Shown piece after piece: positions 9,049 through 17,342 of a DNA stretch of 64,000 bases. The stretch's first letter is position 1. Each line of letters begins with the position of its first letter. The notes beneath the pieces were generated by a model. The model saw only the letters and a list, made by a program, of their open reading frames with translations, did no database searches and had not been told where the DNA came from. The DNA is from Chryseobacterium potabilaquae. GTDB lineage: Bacteria > Bacteroidota > Bacteroidia > Flavobacteriales > Weeksellaceae. Location: contig NZ_CACVBR010000001.1 of assembly GCF_902728265.1 (NCBI RefSeq), forward strand, positions 248,001-312,000, given 5' to 3'. The position numbers and the translations under genes are program-made.

Positions 9049-10242
9049 ATGAGTACTACAAATATTTTTACTCCTTTTACTGAAGAGGAACTGATACCAA
9101 AAGCAGAAAAACTTGATGTTATCAAAAAAGGAAGACAATTCAGTATAGGAATTCCGAAAGAAACTTGTCTTAACGAAAGAAGAACTTGCATTACACCTGA
9201 TGCGGTACAGGTTTTGGTGGAACATGGTCATGAAATTATTGTAGAATCAGGAGCCGGTAAAGGTTCTTTTTTTTCAGATTTACAATATTCTGAATCAGGA
9301 GCAAGAATCACACATGACCCAAAAGAAGCTTTTGGACAAGATTTTGTTCTCAAGGTTAATCCACCTACGGAAGAAGAGATAGAATTCCTGAAACCCAATA
9401 CTTATTTGCTTTCTGCATTACAAATTAACTTAAGGGATAAAGAATACTTTTTAAAGCTAGCTGAAAAAAAGGTGAATGCTATTGCCTTTGAATTCATTGT
9501 TGATGAATATAAACAACTTGCACTGGTAAGACTTATTGGCGAAATTGCAGGTACAGTTTCTATTCTGTATGCGTCTGAATTATTAGCACTATCAAATGGA
9601 CTTATGTTGGGAGGAATTACAGGAGTAAGACCAACAGAAGTAATCATCCTTGGCGCAGGTATCGTAGGAGAATTTGCAACCAAAGCAGCCATTGGTCTGG
9701 GAGCAAGTGTAAAAGTTTTTGATAATTCACTCTCAAAACTAAGAAGACTTCATACGCTTGTGGACAGTAGAGTTCCCACTTCTATTATTGATCCTAAAGA
9801 GCTCAGTAAATCATTAAGGCGTGCAGATGTAGTTATTGGAGCTTTACCAAGATTAAACATGACTCCTATTGTAACGGAAGACATGGTCAAAAAAATGAAA
9901 AAAGGCAGTGTGATTATTGACATTGCAATCGATAATGGTAAAGTAATTGAAACATCAGAACTTACTACAATGGAAGACCCTTATATTATCAAACACGATG
10001 TGATACATTGCGGACTTCCCAATCTAACTTCAAAAATGCCCAGAACAACAACAAAAGCCATTTCAAACTTTTTCCTTTCTTATATCTTAAATTATGATGA
10101 AGAAGGAGGTTTTGAAAATATGCTCATCCGAAAAAATGAAATGAAGCAAAGTTTATATATGTACAAAGGTAGACATACTAAAAAAATAATTTGTGATCGT
10201 TTCGGACTTACCTATCATGATATCAATCTATTAATTTTCTAA
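9049..10242 (+). CDS. ald: Alanine dehydrogenase family protein
   Basis: NAD-dependent dehydrogenase of the alanine dehydrogenase / transhydrogenase-alpha fold, presumably interconverting alanine and pyruvate plus ammonia. The 397-aa product has GIPKE and NERRT at the substrate site, a Lys in VLKVNPP, and the nucleotide-binding LGAGIVGEFA near residue 201. One oddity: where classical enzymes have the catalytic His after TYL (TYLHLA), this one reads TYLLSALQ, so the substrate may differ. It is first of a compact run with a DUF4258 gene and a two-component pair; the stop abuts the next ATG with no gap. Confidence 0.85.
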   Translation: MSTTNIFTPFTEEELIPKAEKLDVIKKGRQFSIGIPKETCLNERRTCITPDAVQVLVEHGHEIIVESGAGKGSFFSDLQYSESGARITHDPKEAFGQDFVLKVNPPTEEEIEFLKPNTYLLSALQINLRDKEYFLKLAEKKVNAIAFEFIVDEYKQLALVRLIGEIAGTVSILYASELLALSNGLMLGGITGVRPTEVIILGAGIVGEFATKAAIGLGASVKVFDNSLSKLRRLHTLVDSRVPTSIIDPKELSKSLRRADVVIGALPRLNMTPIVTEDMVKKMKKGSVIIDIAIDNGKVIETSELTTMEDPYIIKHDVIHCGLPNLTSKMPRTTTKAISNFFLSYILNYDEEGGFENMLIRKNEMKQSLYMYKGRHTKKIICDRFGLTYHDINLLIF

Positions 10243-10614
10243 ATGAAAAAGCTGAAATTCTACCTGATTGGTCTTATCCCCGGACTTGTCATTGTATTTT
10301 TTATTTTAAACAAAAAAGGAGCAAGCTGTAGTGGCTACTTACCTAACAGTAGGGTAATTGCAGAAACACTTTCTAAGGATTTTGAGTATTCGGAAAACTT
10401 TAAAACAAAAATGGCTACTTATCATATCAATGAAACTTTTCTTAAAGACAGTATTATTACCAACGGAAAAGTCGATTTTGAAAAAAGTCATGCTCAGAAG
10501 CAACCCTGCCCTGATTATGTACTCATATATCCTGAAAAAAATCCAACTTTCGAAATCACTTTTGAAAAATGTGAAGAAAAAGTAGTACTCAATAATCTCC
10601 AAAAATTAAAATAG
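10243..10614 (+). CDS. Membrane-anchored DUF4258-type protein
   Basis: A 123-aa protein with one N-terminal hydrophobic anchor (residues 5-23) and a soluble domain beginning CSGYLPNSRVIAE. That opening, and the GKVDFEKS segment, resemble small DUF4258 proteins often found in Flavobacteriia; the assignment is from memory. Three Cys remain in the exported part. The ATG directly follows the ald stop, indicating translational coupling. Function unknown; its position between a dehydrogenase and a histidine kinase suggests only co-expression. Confidence 0.65.
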   Translation: MKKLKFYLIGLIPGLVIVFFILNKKGASCSGYLPNSRVIAETLSKDFEYSENFKTKMATYHINETFLKDSIITNGKVDFEKSHAQKQPCPDYVLIYPEKNPTFEITFEKCEEKVVLNNLQKLK

Positions 10615-10620
10615 CTATGT

Positions 10621-11394
10621 ATGGAAGGTAATTACTACATGATTCATGATTACCTGATATTTATTGCTGTTTTCTGTATTTTCTTTTTCCTGACAGTATG
10701 TATCTATCTTTTCAATCAAAATAAAAAAATTAAGCAAAGAAATACAAAACTCTTAGAAACAAATAAAATTATTGAACAACAATTAAATGAGGTTCAACTA
10801 GAACAAATTGGCACAAAACTTAATCCTCACTTATTCAAAAACATTTTAAATTCTGTTCAGTCTCATGCGTATCAGACTTATATGTCTTTGGATAAATTAG
10901 CCAATGTATTGGATTATATTTTATACGAAAGCAATAATAAATTTGTAAGTCCTAAAGAAGAAATAAACTTTGCACTAAGCCTTATTGAAATTAATAAAAT
11001 AAAAATAAACCCTCTTTTTGATTTTAGGATTAAATTTAAAGTCAATAAATCAGATATTCTTTATGAAGAAAAAATTTTTGCTCCATTAATTTCTGTTGAT
11101 CTTATAGAAAATGCATTTAAACATACTGATTTCTTTGCTCAGGATTCATTTATTTCTATTTTAATAGAACTTGAGAATAGAATTTTCACTATGAAAGTCA
11201 GCAATAAAGCCTCTATACAGAATATGTTAGAAAAGGAAAAAAGCGGATTTGGAAGTCAATCTCTAGATCAAAGATTAAAAATGATTTACGATAACTTGTA
11301 TCAGCTCAAAAAAAATTCCCAAAACGGTATATTTACAGCAGAGTTAAAAATTAATTTAGGTGAGTTTTATGATAAAATGCGTTATTCTAGATGA
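10621..11394 (+). CDS. LytS-type sensor histidine kinase
   Basis: A 257-aa membrane kinase of the His_kinase (LytS/YehU) family. One transmembrane helix spans about residues 10-31, followed by a short coiled coil. The dimerisation/phosphoacceptor segment has His70 in LNPHLFKNILNS, and the ATP-binding domain has N-box DLIENAFKHT and GFGSQSLDQRL. There is no periplasmic sensory domain, so the signal must be sensed in or near the membrane or by a partner. Its 3' end overlaps the response regulator gene by 26 bases, so the two are a translationally coupled pair. Confidence 0.9.
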   Translation: MEGNYYMIHDYLIFIAVFCIFFFLTVCIYLFNQNKKIKQRNTKLLETNKIIEQQLNEVQLEQIGTKLNPHLFKNILNSVQSHAYQTYMSLDKLANVLDYILYESNNKFVSPKEEINFALSLIEINKIKINPLFDFRIKFKVNKSDILYEEKIFAPLISVDLIENAFKHTDFFAQDSFISILIELENRIFTMKVSNKASIQNMLEKEKSGFGSQSLDQRLKMIYDNLYQLKKNSQNGIFTAELKINLGEFYDKMRYSR

Positions 11395-12079
11395 TGAACT
11401 TTTAGCCATCAGTTATCTAAAACTCCTATGTGAAGACATTGAGAATGTAGAAGTTGTAAAAGCATTCAATGATCCTACCCAGTTTTTAAAAGAGATTGAA
11501 ACGATTGATTGTGATATTTGTATTCTGGATATTGAAATGCCGGGAATAAATGGCCTTCAGGTTGCTGCATTAATTCCAAATTCAAAAAAAATAATATTTA
11601 CGACGGCTTATAAAGAATACGCTGCAGAAGCATTTGATCTGAATGTGGTTGATTACGTAAGAAAGCCCATAAAAAAAGACAGATTAGTCCAAGCTTTTGA
11701 AAAAGCCAAAGAACTCATCCAAGCTACCTCTAAAAAAGATTTCATTGAATGGAATACCAATATTGGTAAAACCATAATATTCACGGAACAAATTATCTAT
11801 ATAAAAACATCTGAAATTGATAGTCGAGACAAAGACATTCTATTAAAGGATGGATCCCTTATTGTTCTAAAAAATCTTAATTTTAAAAATCTTCTTGAAA
11901 TGCTTCCTTCTAAAGATTTTACACAAATCAATAAAAAAGAGATCATTGCCCTATCTACCATTACAATATTTACGAGCAACGAAATCGTAACTAAGATTTC
12001 TATCGATGGAGAACATTCTCTTAAGCTTCAAGTCGGAGAAACATATAAGCTTTCACTAATGGAAAAACTGGGAAAATAA
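11369..12079 (+). CDS. LytTR-family response regulator
   Basis: DNA-binding response regulator paired with the preceding kinase. I choose the Met at 11369 (MIKCVILDDE), which begins the receiver domain exactly; a Met three codons upstream is possible. The receiver (1-115) has the acidic pair DDE, phosphoacceptor Asp54 in ILDIEMPG, Thr in FTTAY, and Lys in VRKPIKK. The C-terminal LytTR domain (about 130-236) has the typical GSLIVLKNLNFKNLLEMLP pattern. Target genes are unknown; the ald operon itself is an obvious possibility. Confidence 0.93.
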   Translation: MIKCVILDDELLAISYLKLLCEDIENVEVVKAFNDPTQFLKEIETIDCDICILDIEMPGINGLQVAALIPNSKKIIFTTAYKEYAAEAFDLNVVDYVRKPIKKDRLVQAFEKAKELIQATSKKDFIEWNTNIGKTIIFTEQIIYIKTSEIDSRDKDILLKDGSLIVLKNLNFKNLLEMLPSKDFTQINKKEIIALSTITIFTSNEIVTKISIDGEHSLKLQVGETYKLSLMEKLGK

Positions 12080-12270
12080 ACCACCTTAATAGTTTTACAT
12101 TTCTGATTTATAAAAAATAAATACTAAAATATTAAATATGGCTCTCAATATATCTATTAAAATAAATAGACGAGTTTTTATTACATTTTTTTAAGCATTT
12201 ATTACATTTTAAAAATAATCCTATTTAACATCAATATATTCTTCCCAACTTTGTATAAAATAATGGAATT

Positions 12271-14553
12271 ATGAATATGGGGAAATATAGAAATATCATT
12301 TTTTATACAATAACAATTACTTTTTTCTCTTGTCTGATGTATTTTTTTATTATAGAAGGACAGACATTAGAAATCAAAGAAAATATAGTTACTAAAATCA
12401 ACAATGGTTCTAGCTGGGAAAACTTTCAGGAATCTTTTAAAACCAACCTACATCATCCTTTAGCTTTATTATTAGCACAGATTGTTACTATTATTCTGAC
12501 GGCAAGATTTTTTGGATGGATTTGCATCAAGCTTAAACAACCTTCAGTTATTGGGGAAATGATTGCCGGGATTATATTAGGTCCGTCACTTTTAGGGATA
12601 TATTTTCCTGAGTTTTCAGCATTTCTTTTTCCTAAAGAATCGCTCGGCAACCTACAATTTTTAAGCCAAATAGGTCTTATTTTATTTATGTATATTGTAG
12701 GAATGGAGCTGGATTTGAGTGTTTTAAGGAAAAAAGCACATGATGCTGTTGTTATCAGCCATGCCAGTATTATTATTCCTTTTGCACTCGGAATAGGGCT
12801 CTCTTATTTTATCTATCAGGAATTTGCACCCGATGGCATTCAATTTACATCTTTTGCCCTATTTATTGCTATATCCATGAGTATTACAGCTTTCCCGGTA
12901 TTGGCAAGGATTGTTCAGGAAAGGAATTTACAGAAAACAAAACTAGGAACGATTGTCATTACTTGTGCCGCAGCAGACGATATTACTGCATGGTGTATTC
13001 TTGCCGCTGTGATCGCTATCGTAAAAGCGGGTTCATTTGCAAGCTCTATTTATGTTATTCTTATGGCTATTGCCTATGTATTTTTGATGATTAAAATCAT
13101 AAGACCCTTTCTAAAAAGGATTGCTGATCTTCAAGCAGGAAAAAGTACAATCAATAAACCGATGGTGGCCATATTTTTTCTTACCTTGATACTCTCGGCT
13201 TATGCTACAGAAGTCATTGGTATTCATGCCTTATTTGGAGCATTTATGGCAGGTGCTATTATGCCTGAGAACACCAAGTTCAGGACCTTGTTTATCGATA
13301 AAGTAGAGGATGTTGCCCTTGTCCTTTTACTCCCTTTGTTCTTTGTATTTACAGGACTTCGTACACAAATTGGCTTACTCAATGATGGTCACTTATGGAT
13401 TACAGCCGGGTTTATCATTTTAACGGCAGTGATCGGAAAGTTTGCAGGGAGTGCACTTACTGCTAAATTCCTTGGCATTAATTGGAAAGATAGTCTCACT
13501 ATAGGTGCATTAATGAATACCAGAGGTTTAATGGAGCTTATCGTCCTGAATATTGGTTATGATTTAGGTGTATTAAGTCCGGAAATTTTTGCGATGCTAG
13601 TGATTATGGCATTGTTTACCACATTCATGACAGGACCTACTTTAGACTTTATCAATTATATTTTCAAATCTAAAAAAGAAACAGATTCGTCAATACACGA
13701 TGAAAATGATCCTAAATATAGAGTTCTTCTTTCATTTGACAATCCTGAAGCAGGAAGTACTCTATTGAAATTGGCACATGATTTCACTAATAAAATGAAC
13801 GGGAATAAAAGTATTACCGCTATGAATATTGCTCCTGTGGAAGAAATGCATGCCTATGACATCAATGAATATGAACAGGAACAATTTAAAAATGTTATTG
13901 AAACGTCTCATGAACTTAAACTAAAGGTCACTACTCTATTTAAGGCATCTACCGATATAGAAAATGATCTTACTCATATTTCCAATAAAGGGAATTATGA
14001 TCTTCTGCTTATCATGCTGGGAAAATCTATGTATGAAGGTAGTCTTTTAGGGCGATTATTAGGGTTTACTACAAAAATTATTAATCCTGAAAAGCTTTTA
14101 AATACTGTGAAAGGGAAAAGCTATATTTTCAATAACTCTCCTTTTGACGATTTTACGTTACAAATTTTAGATAAAACCCATATTCCTGTAGGAGTTTTAG
14201 TCGAAAAAAACTTCAAATCTGCAGATAGAGTATTTCTTCCCATTTTTAATTTAAGTGATTTTTACTTACTCGAATACGCTAAAAGATTAATTAATAACAA
14301 CAATTCTCAAATAGTTATTTTGGATGTAGCAGGACAGATTCGTAGTAATATAGAAGTCAAGGAATTGATCCGAAGTATTGAACAAGTAGCGCCCAATCAC
14401 ATCACATTGTATAGTGAGAAAAGTATTGAAAAAGAGTTTTTAAATTCGCATGATCTTATGATTATAAGCAGCAAAAGTTGGAAAGGACTTATCGATACCA
14501 AAAGTCTTTGGTTATCTGAAACCCCTTCAACATTAATTATTTCCAATCCGTAA
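12271..14553 (+). CDS. CPA2-family cation:proton antiporter
   Basis: A 760-aa monovalent cation/H+ exchanger. An extra N-terminal hydrophobic segment (10-30) precedes a transport domain of about a dozen helices (65-465), with the adjacent aspartates in CAAADDITAW that define the ion site in this superfamily. A soluble C-terminal part of about 300 residues resembles two universal-stress-protein-like halves, as in plant CHX and bacterial relatives. It probably serves Na+/K+ and pH homeostasis. It stands alone, with 190 bases of AT-rich DNA before it. An internal ATG two codons later is an equally plausible start. Confidence 0.9.
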   Translation: MNMGKYRNIIFYTITITFFSCLMYFFIIEGQTLEIKENIVTKINNGSSWENFQESFKTNLHHPLALLLAQIVTIILTARFFGWICIKLKQPSVIGEMIAGIILGPSLLGIYFPEFSAFLFPKESLGNLQFLSQIGLILFMYIVGMELDLSVLRKKAHDAVVISHASIIIPFALGIGLSYFIYQEFAPDGIQFTSFALFIAISMSITAFPVLARIVQERNLQKTKLGTIVITCAAADDITAWCILAAVIAIVKAGSFASSIYVILMAIAYVFLMIKIIRPFLKRIADLQAGKSTINKPMVAIFFLTLILSAYATEVIGIHALFGAFMAGAIMPENTKFRTLFIDKVEDVALVLLLPLFFVFTGLRTQIGLLNDGHLWITAGFIILTAVIGKFAGSALTAKFLGINWKDSLTIGALMNTRGLMELIVLNIGYDLGVLSPEIFAMLVIMALFTTFMTGPTLDFINYIFKSKKETDSSIHDENDPKYRVLLSFDNPEAGSTLLKLAHDFTNKMNGNKSITAMNIAPVEEMHAYDINEYEQEQFKNVIETSHELKLKVTTLFKASTDIENDLTHISNKGNYDLLLIMLGKSMYEGSLLGRLLGFTTKIINPEKLLNTVKGKSYIFNNSPFDDFTLQILDKTHIPVGVLVEKNFKSADRVFLPIFNLSDFYLLEYAKRLINNNNSQIVILDVAGQIRSNIEVKELIRSIEQVAPNHITLYSEKSIEKEFLNSHDLMIISSKSWKGLIDTKSLWLSETPSTLIISNP

Positions 14554-14627
14554 ATGTATTTTAATCTAAAATTACATTAAAAGATCATAAAAATTAATCT
14601 CTATTTTTCTACTTTAAAAAAAATGTA

Positions 14628-14635
14628 TATCTTCG
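14628..14635 (+). promoter_or_regulatory. Possible -7 box for the tyrA leader transcript
   Basis: TATCTTCG differs from TAnnTTTG at one position and would place the transcription start near base 14640, at the leader-peptide ATG. No TTG is found at the -33 position, so this is tentative. Confidence 0.35.
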
Positions 14636-14639
14636 CTAT

Positions 14640-14690
14640 ATGATTATCAACAGTATAACATATTACTACAGAATTTTTATCTCAATATAG
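14640..14690 (+). CDS. Tyrosine-rich leader peptide of the tyrA attenuator
   Basis: A 16-codon reading frame, MIINSITYYYRIFISI then TAG, with three consecutive Tyr codons (TAT TAC TAC, 14661-14669) and a Phe codon. It ends 69 bases before tyrA, which makes the tyrosine precursor. It is followed by overlapping antiterminator and terminator structures, the arrangement of classical amino-acid attenuators. A second tiny frame, MYIFAI at 14623-14643, overlaps its start codon and is probably incidental. Confidence 0.8.
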   Translation: MIINSITYYYRIFISI

Positions 14691-14727
14691 GATAGGATTC
14701 TTGTGTATATATATACAACCTCGTCCT
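14689..14727 (+). promoter_or_regulatory. Antiterminator pairing in the tyrA leader
   Basis: AGGATAGG (14689-14696), which starts inside the leader-peptide stop codon, can pair with 14720-14727 (CTCGTCCT) with one mismatch. The latter is the 5' arm of the terminator, so the two structures are mutually exclusive. A ribosome stalled on the Tyr codons leaves AGGATAGG free; one finishing at the stop codon covers it. Confidence 0.7.
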
Positions 14728-14743
14728 TGGGCGGGGTTTTTTA
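14717..14743 (+). terminator. Attenuator terminator upstream of tyrA
   Basis: AACCTCGTC pairs with GGCGGGGTT around a 4-base loop, allowing G-U pairs, and is followed at once by TTTTTT. It lies between the leader peptide and the tyrA start codon with no gene ending before it, so its role must be conditional termination of the tyrA transcript. Confidence 0.85.
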
Positions 14744-14759
14744 TTTAAAAAACATTAAA

Positions 14760-15605
14760 ATGAAAATTAGCATTATAGGGATAGGATTGATCGGAGGATC
14801 TATTGCTTTAAAATTAAAAGAAAAAGGTATTGCCAGTTTTATTTATGGTATCGACAATAATAACACCCATCTTGATGAAGCGTTAAACTTAAAAATCATT
14901 GATGCCAAAGTAGATTTGGAATATGGAATTATCAATTCGGATTTAATTATTATGGCAATTCCTGTAGATTCTACCCGAAATTTATTATCCACAGTTTTAG
15001 ATCTTATATCTGAAAATCAAACGGTAATGGATGCAGGTTCTACCAAATCCGGCATCATACATGCGGTAAAAGATCATCCGAAACGATCAAGATTCGTCGC
15101 TTTTCATCCCATGTGGGGTACTGAAAACAGTGGCCCCACATCTGCCATTTCAAATAGTTTTTCCGGAAAAGCGGGCGTAATATGCAATAAAGAAGAATCA
15201 GCAGAGGATGCTTTACACTTAGCGGAAAAAATTATTGAAAGTCTAGACATGCACCTCATCTATATGAATGCGGATGATCATGATATTCATACAGCTTATA
15301 TTTCTCATATCTCACACATTACTTCCTACGCATTAGCCAATACAGTATTGGAAAAAGAGCGCGAGGAAGATACCATCTTTCAATTGGCCAGTTCGGGGTT
15401 TTCAAGTACTGTGCGTCTTGCAAAATCACACCCCGAAATGTGGGTTCCTATTTTTAAGCAAAATAAAGAAAATGTTCTTGATGTATTAAATGAGCATATC
15501 AGTCAATTGAGAAAGTTTAAGTCTGCTTTAGAAAAAGAAAACTATGAGTATCTTGAAGAATTAATCCTCAATGCAAATAAAATAAGAGGAATTCTCGACA
15601 AATAA
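14760..15605 (+). CDS. tyrA: Prephenate dehydrogenase
   Basis: Converts prephenate to 4-hydroxyphenylpyruvate with NAD(P), the committed step to tyrosine. I start at 14760 (MKISIIGIGLIGGS), because the longer frame from 14703 would translate through the attenuator terminator. This gives 281 aa with the Rossmann GxGxxG at residues 7-12, HPMWGTENSG in the substrate site, and the His-rich ISHISHITSYALA helix of the C-terminal domain. No chorismate mutase or ACT domain is attached. Feedback control is likely transcriptional through the upstream Tyr leader. Confidence 0.93.
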   Translation: MKISIIGIGLIGGSIALKLKEKGIASFIYGIDNNNTHLDEALNLKIIDAKVDLEYGIINSDLIIMAIPVDSTRNLLSTVLDLISENQTVMDAGSTKSGIIHAVKDHPKRSRFVAFHPMWGTENSGPTSAISNSFSGKAGVICNKEESAEDALHLAEKIIESLDMHLIYMNADDHDIHTAYISHISHITSYALANTVLEKEREEDTIFQLASSGFSSTVRLAKSHPEMWVPIFKQNKENVLDVLNEHISQLRKFKSALEKENYEYLEELILNANKIRGILDK

Positions 15606-15631
15606 AATTGCAGATATTCTATAAAAGTAAC

Positions 15632-15670
15632 AAGAGACTGTTTCTTAAATAAAACAGTCTCTTTATATAT
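15632..15670. terminator. Bidirectional terminator between tyrA and sdaA
   Basis: AAGAGACTGTTT (15632-15643) pairs with AAACAGTCTCTT (15652-15663). It lies between convergent genes, with T-rich DNA after it on the plus side. Confidence 0.85.
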
Positions 15671-15685
15671 TTTTTATTTGGGCTT

Positions 15686-17104
15686 TTAACATTCAGGAAC
15701 ATTGACAGCAATAGCCAATCCGCCTTCTGAAGTCTCCTTAAATCTATCACTCATAGATTGAGCTGTTTCCCACATCGTCTGAATAACCTCATCTAAAGAA
15801 ACTCTCGCTTTTATAGGATCACTTTCAAGCGCAATATTTGCTGCTGTAATCGCTTTTATAGCTCCCATTGTATTTCTTTCAATACAAGGAATTTGCACTA
15901 ACCCTTTAATAGGATCACATGTTAAGCCTAAGTGATGTTCCATTGCAATCTCAGCGGCCATAAGTACCTGTCCCACACTACCTCCAAGAATTTCCGTTAA
16001 ACCCGCGGCAGCCATTGCTGAAGAAACTCCAATTTCAGCCTGACATCCTCCCATCGCGGCAGAAATGGTTGCATTTTTCTTGAATAAAGTTCCTATTTCA
16101 CCTGCTACCAATATAAATCTTACAATATCATCTTCCGAAATAAAAGGAGTAAATGCCTGAGAGTACATTAAAACTGCCGGAATTACCCCGCTTGCTCCAT
16201 TGGTAGGTGCTGTTATAATTCTTCCAAAGCTTGCATTTTCTTCATTCACAGCTAATGCAAAACAGGATATCCATTTATTAATATTGGTGAAATTTTCTTC
16301 AGCGTCTACCACAAGCTGAAACCATTCTTCTTTATTTTTATAAATTTTTTCTCCTAATAATTTTCTATTGATTCCCGCTGCTCGTCGAGATACATTCAAT
16401 CCTCCCGGAAGAATTCCCTCTTTATTCACCCCCTTATAAATACATTCTTTTATCTGCTTCCAAATATAAAGCGCTTCTTTTCTGGTCTCTTCTTGGGATC
16501 GCCAACTTTCTTCATTGACAAAAATCAAATCGGAAAACCTTGTAAATCCTAGCTTATCACAATATTTAAAAATATCGGCTCCATGATGACAAGGATACAA
16601 AGTCCTGACACAATCTTTCTCAATAGAATTCTTTTCTTGTGTTGCAATAAACCCACCCCCTACAGAGTAATAATCCTGAACGAGTTCAGATCCATCATTA
16701 AAAATAGCCTTGAAAATCATTCCATTAGGATGAAAATCCAAAGACTTTTGCATATTCAAGATAAGATGATGACCATATATAAAGGGAATTTCCTTTTCTC
16801 CTGCCAGCTTTAGAATCTGACTATTTTTAATATTCTCAACTTTCTCATCAATTTTGGTGGTATCAATCGTTTTAAAATCTTCACCATTAAGCCCTAACAT
16901 TCCAGCAATATCAGTACCATGCCCAATTCCTGTTTTAGCTAAGGAGCCAAAAAATTCTAAAAAAACTTCTTTTACTTCAGTAATTGCTTTCTCTCTTTTA
17001 ATCAAATTAATGAAAGAAGTAGCCGCATTCCAAGGTCCCATTGTATGAGAGCTTGAAGGACCTATTCCTACTTTTATGATCTCAAAAACTGATATTGACT
17101 CCAT
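15686..17104 (-). CDS. sdaA: L-serine ammonia-lyase (iron-sulfur type)
   Basis: Deaminates L-serine to pyruvate with a [4Fe-4S] cluster. The 472-aa single chain carries the beta domain first (SVFEIIKVGIGPSSSHTMGP) and then the alpha domain with the cluster cysteines in GGCQAEIG, LTCDP and PCIERN, the E. coli SdaA arrangement. The start is at the canonical MESISVFE. It is a single gene convergent with tyrA. Pyruvate and ammonia production fit the neighbouring ammonium transporter gene, but separate terminators argue against an operon. Confidence 0.95.
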   Translation of the reverse strand: MESISVFEIIKVGIGPSSSHTMGPWNAATSFINLIKREKAITEVKEVFLEFFGSLAKTGIGHGTDIAGMLGLNGEDFKTIDTTKIDEKVENIKNSQILKLAGEKEIPFIYGHHLILNMQKSLDFHPNGMIFKAIFNDGSELVQDYYSVGGGFIATQEKNSIEKDCVRTLYPCHHGADIFKYCDKLGFTRFSDLIFVNEESWRSQEETRKEALYIWKQIKECIYKGVNKEGILPGGLNVSRRAAGINRKLLGEKIYKNKEEWFQLVVDAEENFTNINKWISCFALAVNEENASFGRIITAPTNGASGVIPAVLMYSQAFTPFISEDDIVRFILVAGEIGTLFKKNATISAAMGGCQAEIGVSSAMAAAGLTEILGGSVGQVLMAAEIAMEHHLGLTCDPIKGLVQIPCIERNTMGAIKAITAANIALESDPIKARVSLDEVIQTMWETAQSMSDRFKETSEGGLAIAVNVPEC

Positions 17105-17280
17105 ATATACATCTCTTTTCTGATAGCAAAGATACAGGATAAATCTAATAAGCCCCTATTTCTTGTAAGCTTAGAAAGCAAATTTATACGAAATAAAAAT
17201 AAACTTTAAACTAATATAGTAGAATTAAATATATAATTGATCAATACTAAATTCTACACCCTCTAAAATTAATTCTAAAA

Positions 17281-17315
17281 ACAAAAATGGCCAGAAAATT
17301 CTTTCCCGACCATTT
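17281..17315 (-). terminator. Terminator of the ammonium transporter gene
   Basis: On the minus strand, AAATGGTCGGGAAA pairs with TTTTCTGGCCATTT over 14 pairs including several G-U, with a 3-base loop, and is followed by TTGTTTTT. Confidence 0.8.
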
Positions 17316-17342
17316 ACTATAAACTATATGAACACTTTTAAT

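Noticed and set aside
14703..14759. Upstream extension of tyrA starting at 14703
   Set aside because: It would translate across the attenuator terminator, and the Rossmann fold begins exactly at the Met at 14760.
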